Shown: positions 35,338-39,783 of the stretch, one piece after another
Layout of the letters: each line of letters begins with the position of its first letter
Numbering within the stretch: the first letter of the stretch is position 1
Assembly (NCBI GenBank): GCA_036496425.1
Contig: DASXLG010000038.1
Coordinates: 1 to 39,783 of the forward strand
From: Terriglobia bacterium
GTDB taxonomy: Bacteria; Acidobacteriota; Terriglobia; 20CM-2-55-15
Direction: 5' to 3'
DNA length: 39,783 nucleotides
Notes under the pieces: model-generated
Told to the model about the DNA's origin: nothing
The model's database searches: none
What the model saw: the letters and a program-made list of their open reading frames with translations, nothing else
Position numbers and translations under genes: made by a program

Positions 35338-36304
35338 CCGTAACGTGCGTTCGATCGTCTGCAGTGACGGTCTTTTTGACGTCGTAAACCCCGTGGCACC
35401 AGTCCCGATACTTCGGCACACGGCCGCGGACGACATCGAAATAGAGATGGCGCAGCCGCTGCGTCACGTCTCCGATTTTGCCGGTTCCCACCGTGCGGTG
35501 ATCGACACGCGTGATCGCGCTGATCTGCGCGCCGGTGCCGCAGAAGAACATTTCGTCGGCCAGATAAAGCTCGGTGCGATCGATCGGCCGCTCCTGGACT
35601 TCCATCCGGAACTCGTCGCGAAGCAACTGAATGACCGTCCGGCGCGTGATGCCTTCGAGCACGTTGTCTGTAATCGGAGGTGTACACAGCACGCCATTGC
35701 GCAGCATGAAGAAATTCGCGGCCGATCCCTCGGAAACGTGGCCGTCGCCGTTCAGCACGATGGCTTCATCGAAGCCGGCGCGCACGGCGTCCGTCTTGAT
35801 GAAAGCGGAATTGACGTAGGCGCCCGCGATCTTGCCGCGGGCCGGGATCGAGTTGTCGTCAATCCGGCGCCAGGAAGAGACCGTCACGTGCATGTTTTCT
35901 TCGTTCTTGTTGTACGAACCAAACGGCATGACAACGATCGTTGCGTCGGCGGTCAGGTCGTGAACGCGCACACCGATGATCTCGTCCGAATAAAAACCCA
36001 GCGGACGGATGTAAAGGTCTTCCTGGTAGCCTTCCGTCTGGATCAAGTTGACCAGCCCGTTCGTCAAATCGTCGCCGGAAAAGGGCAGCTCCATGCATAG
36101 CAGTTTCGCGGATTGCAGAAACCGCCGGAAATGGTCCTTCGGCCGAAAAACGAACAGCTGTTTTTCGTCCTTATTCCAGTAAGCACGGAGACCCCCGAAT
36201 ACCGCCGTTCCGTAATTCATGGCATGCATCAGCACGCCGAATTTCACGTCCGAATAAGGAACGATGCGGCCCTTATGAAACACGAAATTTGGCAACGAAG
36301 ACAC
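35330..36304 (-). CDS. ilvE: Branched-chain amino acid aminotransferase
   Basis: 324 residues from GTG 36304, chosen because GAGGTG lies six bases upstream; an in-frame TTG at 36331 would add nine residues (MINKIEVKT). PLP fold type IV: the catalytic lysine is Lys158 in RGKIAGAYVNS, the substrate/PLP-binding Glu192 in SEGSAANFF, and the N-terminal MNYGTAVFGGLRAYW (29-43) and IRPLGFYSDE are as in IlvE. It makes or breaks down Leu, Ile and Val by transferring the amino group with 2-oxoglutarate. Lies 37 bp after an MFS gene and overlaps the GNAT gene by 8 bp. Confidence 0.95.
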   Translation of the reverse strand: MSSLPNFVFHKGRIVPYSDVKFGVLMHAMNYGTAVFGGLRAYWNKDEKQLFVFRPKDHFRRFLQSAKLLCMELPFSGDDLTNGLVNLIQTEGYQEDLYIRPLGFYSDEIIGVRVHDLTADATIVVMPFGSYNKNEENMHVTVSSWRRIDDNSIPARGKIAGAYVNSAFIKTDAVRAGFDEAIVLNGDGHVSEGSAANFFMLRNGVLCTPPITDNVLEGITRRTVIQLLRDEFRMEVQERPIDRTELYLADEMFFCGTGAQISAITRVDHRTVGTGKIGDVTQRLRHLYFDVVRGRVPKYRDWCHGVYDVKKTVTADDRTHVTVE

Positions 36305-36341
36305 GGTTTTCACCTCAATTTTATTGATCAAAAGTCCGCAA

Positions 36342-37544
36342 TCAGTCTACCACACGGACAGGCTCGGGAGCCTGCCGCGGCTCGACCTGGAAGGCGAGCA
36401 GGCTGACCAGACCGACGAAGAAGGCGGCACAGTAGAACGGCATTCCGTGGTTGATCCGTTCAAAGAGTGAGGTTGAAACCAGAGGCGCCAGGACCCTGGA
36501 AACTCCAGCAAACGTCTGAGCGATACCCATCGTGAGGCCGATTTCGGCTTTGTGAGAATGCCTCGACATCATCGCTGTTGTGGCCGGAAACAGAAGGGAC
36601 GTCCCGATCGGCACCAGGGGAACAATAAACGCCAGCGACCAGAGACTCGGCGCCATGGGATAAGCCAGCAAGCCGAGGATCAATATTCCGGCGCCGGCCC
36701 GGATCGACCCCGGCTCGCCGATCCGGTCCACGATCGGACCGATCAAGGTGGATCGCATCAGAACCGAAAAGAATCCGACGTACAGGAAGACATATCCGAT
36801 GGTTTTTTCGGTAATGCCGAAGTCCTTGTTCAGATACAGCGCCAGCACCGACGAAAGGCAGGAAAATGCAAACATCGCGACCGCGTAAATCAAGGTCAGG
36901 CGCTGCACCTGGCCTGTCGGGTTCCGGAGCACCGACCAGACTCCGTGCCAGACCGGTTTTCTCGGCGGGACCTCCGCATTTTCCGGCTTGGATTCCGGCA
37001 GCCATTTCCAGGCGCATATGGCGTTCGTCAAGCACAGGCCCGCCGCAATGTATCCAGGCCACTGCTGCCCCCAAAACGTGGCGAAGGACCCGAGCACCGG
37101 TCCGACCATCGTGCCGACGTTCGTCCCCGCGGAAAGCCATCCCAGGGAACGTGCGCGATCTTCCGGCGGGATGGTATCGCTGACATACGCCTGAAGGACG
37201 CCGGTGGTTCCGCCCCCGAGGCCCTGCACGATGCGGCACAGAAACAAAAGCCAGATCGAATTCGCAAAGCCGAATACCGCGAACGCCACAGTCGACGCGG
37301 TGAGCCCGACCAGCAACGCGGGCCGCCTGCCGTAACGATCGGATACGCGGCCCCACAGCGGAGCCGAAATCAGCTGCGCAATAAAGAAGGAGGAGATGAT
37401 CGCGCCGATCGTGATGTCCGAAGCGTGGAACTTCAAGCCGTAGAATGGGATCAGAGGGAAAACCATGGCGCCGCCGATCATGTCGACCGTGGCCACGGCA
37501 ATTAAAACCGTCAAGCGCTTGAATTGATCCGATTGAGCAGGCAT
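36342..37544 (-). CDS. MFS transporter, TetA-like drug/proton antiporter type
   Basis: 400 residues, 12 hydrophobic segments. The MFS motif A is seen in loop 2-3 as GRVSDRYGRRPALL (about 61-74), and a motif C-like segment follows (LGWLSAGTNVGTMVGPVLGSFATFWG, about 138-163). The N-terminal half (FPLIPFYGLKFHASDITIGAIISSFFIAQLISAPLWG) resembles the TetA/DHA1 group, so it may export a small molecule or drug; the substrate is unknown. Starts 11 bp from the divergent DNA glycosylase gene. It is first in an MFS-ilvE-GNAT transcript. Confidence 0.92.
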   Translation of the reverse strand: MPAQSDQFKRLTVLIAVATVDMIGGAMVFPLIPFYGLKFHASDITIGAIISSFFIAQLISAPLWGRVSDRYGRRPALLVGLTASTVAFAVFGFANSIWLLFLCRIVQGLGGGTTGVLQAYVSDTIPPEDRARSLGWLSAGTNVGTMVGPVLGSFATFWGQQWPGYIAAGLCLTNAICAWKWLPESKPENAEVPPRKPVWHGVWSVLRNPTGQVQRLTLIYAVAMFAFSCLSSVLALYLNKDFGITEKTIGYVFLYVGFFSVLMRSTLIGPIVDRIGEPGSIRAGAGILILGLLAYPMAPSLWSLAFIVPLVPIGTSLLFPATTAMMSRHSHKAEIGLTMGIAQTFAGVSRVLAPLVSTSLFERINHGMPFYCAAFFVGLVSLLAFQVEPRQAPEPVRVVD

Positions 37545-37555
37545 AAACTAGCATT

Positions 37556-38176
37556 ATGCACGATCAACACATCCAGGCGGCCCTCCGCCACCTTTGCCGG
37601 CGGGATCCCGTCATGCGGAAAGTCATCAAGGAAGCCGGCCCGTTTACCATGCGCCCGCATCGCAACCGCTTCCGGGCATTGGTCTATTCGATTCTCGGCC
37701 AGCAGATCTCCGGCAAAGCTGCTTCGGCGATAAGAAAGCGGCTTGTGGACCATCTGAAACCGGAAGAGATCGCGCCGCATACGATCGCGCGCCTCACTCC
37801 GGAAACCCTGCGCAGTCTGGGCATTTCGAGCCAGAAGGCGAGGTATCTGCTCGATCTCGCCGGCCGCGTCGCCGGCGGCGAAATCCGCCTGGATCGGATC
37901 GGGCGGCTGCGTGACGAAGAAGTCATCGAAACGCTGACTCAGGTGAAAGGAATCGGCGTCTGGACCGCCCAGATGTTTCTTATATTTTCGCTCGGCCGCC
38001 TTGATGTTTTCCCTCACGACGACCTGGGCGTGCGGGTCGCCATCCGCAACCTATATGGTCTGGATGAACTGCCCAACAAGGAAATCGGCCACCGGATCGC
38101 CGCTCCCTGGCGGCCGTATGCCAGCATCGCCAGCTGGTACTGCTGGCGCAGCCTGGAATTTAAGAAGCCCGACTGA
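37556..38176 (+). CDS. DNA-3-methyladenine glycosylase II family (AlkA-like, HhH-GPD)
   Basis: 206 residues, lacking the N-terminal beta-domain of Escherichia AlkA (282). The HhH-GPD core is intact: ALVYSILGQQISGKAASAI (41-59), the helix-hairpin-helix LTQVKGIGVWTAQMFLIFSLGRLDVFPHDDLGVR (127-160), with Asp156 at the catalytic position. Removes alkylated bases such as 3-methyladenine to start base-excision repair. No ribosome site is visible; the ATG follows TAAACT by six bases, so a leaderless transcript is possible. Divergent from the MFS gene. Confidence 0.95.
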   Translation: MHDQHIQAALRHLCRRDPVMRKVIKEAGPFTMRPHRNRFRALVYSILGQQISGKAASAIRKRLVDHLKPEEIAPHTIARLTPETLRSLGISSQKARYLLDLAGRVAGGEIRLDRIGRLRDEEVIETLTQVKGIGVWTAQMFLIFSLGRLDVFPHDDLGVRVAIRNLYGLDELPNKEIGHRIAAPWRPYASIASWYCWRSLEFKKPD

Positions 38177-38218
38177 CACCTCTTGTGCTTCTTGTGGTTC
38201 CTTCCCTAATCTGTTCGC

Positions 38219-39046
38219 TTGAGAACCTTCAAATTGCGGCCGCTCCAAATCGTCACCGCATCGTTTCGAAAGTTCTACGAGGATGACGGAACTTTCCTGG
38301 CCAGCGGGCTGGCGTTCGGGCTTTTGTTTTACTCGGTTCCCTTTGCGCTTTTGACCGTATCCGTCCTGAGCCTCACGATCGGCCGGTCCGACGCGGCACT
38401 CGCATGGTTGCGCCGCTTATCCGCCAACATGATTCCCCACTCCCGCGACACCTTCGACAATTTCGTTGCATCGATTGTTGCAAAACGCGGCCTGCTGGGT
38501 TTCTTTGGTTTCATCGCTTTTCTTTTTGCCAGCAGCGCCACGTTTGGTTCTGTCCGCCTGGTGCTGAATCGTGTCTTCCGCGGCCGCGAACCCCGCGGAA
38601 TTGTTCATGGCAAACTCATGGAAGTCGCGATGATGTTCGGCACCTCGCTCTTGTTTTTCATCATTTTCGGGGTCGTCTATATGATCAATCTGGTGGAAAG
38701 CTTTCTCGCAACTCTCTGGATCGAACAATACATTCATCCCGGGATCGTGCTGCTGGGATGGGTCGTGGGTCTTATGGCGACGTTCGCGCTTTTCTTCTTT
38801 TTGTATCGCTTTTCTCCATCCGAAACCCTCAGTCCTCCCGCGCTCATCGTGGCCTCTGCCACAGCGACGTGTCTCTTCCAGGTTTCCAAATGGGCCTTCG
38901 GCATCTATCTGCAATACGCGCAGACAACAACCGCCATTTACGGCGCACTCAGCGCCCTGGTGTTTTTCTTCCTCTGGCTGTACTACGCCTGTACTATCTT
39001 TGTTTTTTCCGCCGAAGTAGGCTGGGTCTTCGATTCGCAGCGTTAG
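38219..39046 (+). CDS. YihY/virulence factor BrkB family membrane protein
   Basis: 275 residues from TTG 38219 (no ribosome site seen; ATG codons in frame are much farther in, inside the first membrane segment). About six membrane segments. Family features: FYEDDGTFLASGLAFGLLFYSVPFALLTV (about 19-47), RGLLGFFGFIAFLFASSATFGSVRLVLNRVF (about 89-119) and the C-terminal IYGALSALVFFFLWLYYACTIFVFSAEVGW (about 240-270). YihY (UPF0761) proteins are inner-membrane proteins of unknown transport role, once misnamed RNase BN. The final TAG overlaps the TAA of the convergent gene in the four bases TTAG (39043-39046). Confidence 0.92.
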   Translation: MRTFKLRPLQIVTASFRKFYEDDGTFLASGLAFGLLFYSVPFALLTVSVLSLTIGRSDAALAWLRRLSANMIPHSRDTFDNFVASIVAKRGLLGFFGFIAFLFASSATFGSVRLVLNRVFRGREPRGIVHGKLMEVAMMFGTSLLFFIIFGVVYMINLVESFLATLWIEQYIHPGIVLLGWVVGLMATFALFFFLYRFSPSETLSPPALIVASATATCLFQVSKWAFGIYLQYAQTTTAIYGALSALVFFFLWLYYACTIFVFSAEVGWVFDSQR

Positions 39047-39672
39047 GTGCACATCCTGGTGACAGGGTTGCTCCAGTCCGAATAGGTTTCGTCGTTTTTG
39101 TAAACGCGGACTTGAAAGGAATAGATGGTACCGGGCGTGAGGTTCTGGATTCGGGCTGGCCTCCTGGCTTGCTTCGAGGTCAGCGAAATCGTCCAGGGAT
39201 TGGGAGGCGTTCCGTCACGACCCTGCGCTCCGCCACGGAGTTCGTACTGCACAACTCGGCGGTAGAAAGCTTGATACCATGCAAGTAGCTCACCGGACTT
39301 CCCTTGTGTGAGCTTCAGGATACGCGGAACAACAGGCGCGGTCGGACCACTTTTGCCGGCAGGCTCAAAACCACTGGCGATAAATGCCGCTATATCGTTG
39401 TCGGCAACGGATTCGACATAATGGCCAAGCTGAATCAGAAGTTTGCATAATTTCTTGCGGCACGACTTCTTCCGTGCAAAGGCCTTCCTCCCGCCGTCGA
39501 GCGCCTGCGATCTGGCGTGGGTAAAGTCATCGAGCGCGGCTTTCAGATCACTCTGTTTGACCGGAGGATCCGGGAACTTGTCGCTTCCGTACGTACCTTT
39601 AAGGACGGCTCCTCCTCTTATCCAAATGTCGCCGTCAGATTGCCGAGTGAAGCCAAGACGTGCTCTAAGCAT
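39043..39672 (-). CDS. Uncharacterised protein with an FN3-like C-terminal part
   Basis: 209 residues from ATG 39672, supported by AAGGAG nine bases upstream and the promoter at 39699-39726. No signal peptide is seen. The N-terminal half is basic and helical (DLKAALDDFTHARSQALDGGRKAFARKKSCRKKLCKLLIQLGHYVESVADNDIAAFIASGFEPA, about 43-105). The C-terminal about 95 residues look like a fibronectin type III domain (PRILKLTQGKSGELLAWYQAFYRRVVQYELR... near the start; NLTPGTIYSFQVRVYKNDETYSDWSNPVTRMC at the end). This matches a type of acidobacterial and Bacteroidetes FN3 protein seen in several copies, as far as I recall, with no known function. Confidence 0.8.
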   Translation of the reverse strand: MLRARLGFTRQSDGDIWIRGGAVLKGTYGSDKFPDPPVKQSDLKAALDDFTHARSQALDGGRKAFARKKSCRKKLCKLLIQLGHYVESVADNDIAAFIASGFEPAGKSGPTAPVVPRILKLTQGKSGELLAWYQAFYRRVVQYELRGGAQGRDGTPPNPWTISLTSKQARRPARIQNLTPGTIYSFQVRVYKNDETYSDWSNPVTRMCT

Positions 39673-39698
39673 GCTCGGAAGCTCCTTATCAGCTGCGT

Positions 39699-39726
39699 TT
39701 TATAGCACAACAGTATGATTTGGCAA
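39699..39726 (-). promoter_or_regulatory. Sigma-70-type promoter of the FN3-like gene
   Basis: On the minus strand TTGCCA (39726-39721) and TATAAA (39704-39699) are separated by 16 bases, five of six matches each to the consensus. It lies 27 bases upstream of the ATG of the gene at 39672. Confidence 0.6.
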
Positions 39727-39744
39727 AGTAAATCAAGGGTTTAG

Positions 39745-39783
39745 CTCGTGACGCGCGTCTCGTCCCTCGTGACGCGCGTCTCG
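39745..39783. repeat. Tandem 21-bp repeat with palindromic core, cut by window edge
   Basis: CTCGTGACGCGCGTCTCG occurs at 39745-39762 and 39766-39783, joined by TCC. The core GACGCGCGTC is a perfect 10-bp palindrome in each copy. The second copy ends exactly at the edge, so the array may be longer. GC-rich, unlike the AT-rich stretch just before it. Confidence 0.8.

Noticed and set aside
39745-39783. CRISPR array
   Set aside because: Only two copies with a 3-bp joiner; no spacer-sized gaps and no cas genes.

Overview
The window most likely comes from an uncultured or soil acidobacterium (Solibacter- or Vicinamibacter-like). Two protein families first defined in Acidobacteria are present: a TIGR03436-type VWFA-related secreted protein (28426-29367) and a TIGR03435-type secreted protein (30756-31643). 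A PSD1-type DUF1592/DUF1552 pair, typical of Acidobacteria and Planctomycetes, agrees with this, as do the moderately high GC and frequent GTG/TTG starts. The placement is inference from gene content. There is one tRNA and no rRNA, insertion sequence, integrase, phage module or CRISPR array.

Layout, left to right. At 1-2063 (-) is the N-terminal part of a secreted fungalysin-type (M36) metalloprotease that runs off the left edge. At 2243-7976 (-) is a three-gene operon, DUF1592-family cytochrome / Tat-exported DUF1552 protein / secreted ankyrin protein, with a recognisable promoter (8025-8053) and a strong intrinsic terminator (2190-2227). A tRNA-Leu(CAA) lies at 8171-8255. A DUF1572 DinB-like gene diverges from a DedA gene followed by a YfiT/BstA-like DinB gene.

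A closely packed eight-gene minus-strand run spans 19466 down to 10100: Omp85-like outer-membrane protein, DUF4390 protein, NtrY-like kinase, NtrX-like sigma-54 activator, then a complete BMP-family (nucleoside-type) ABC importer (lipoprotein, double ATPase, two permeases). Seven internal junctions are overlaps or gaps of 26 bp or less. Next come a lone exported protein of uncertain family (19612-20757) and an mdtABC-type RND efflux operon (28284 to 20766), whose MdtB-like pump carries an unusual Thr/Ser/Gly/Pro insert.

The right part holds the VWFA-related protein and ywbE; a DUF1330 protein; a small secreted protein; a tightly coupled TIGR03435 protein-LytS-type kinase-LytTR regulator operon; a glycine-zipper lipoprotein; a minus-strand MFS transporter-ilvE-GNAT operon; an AlkA-like DNA glycosylase; a YihY/BrkB membrane protein; and an unrecognised protein with an FN3-like end. 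The last 39 bases are two copies of a palindrome-centred 21-bp repeat that may continue outside the window.

The most interesting unexplained structures are the TIGR03435-LytS-LytTR operon, the DUF1592-DUF1552-ankyrin operon, the joining of an envelope two-component system to a nucleoside importer in one gene run, and a dispersed family of AT-rich intergenic inverted repeats (10020-10095, 30593-30626, 34571-34656), the last of which forms a near-perfect 40-bp-stem hairpin. No gap without a gene exceeds 300 bases.
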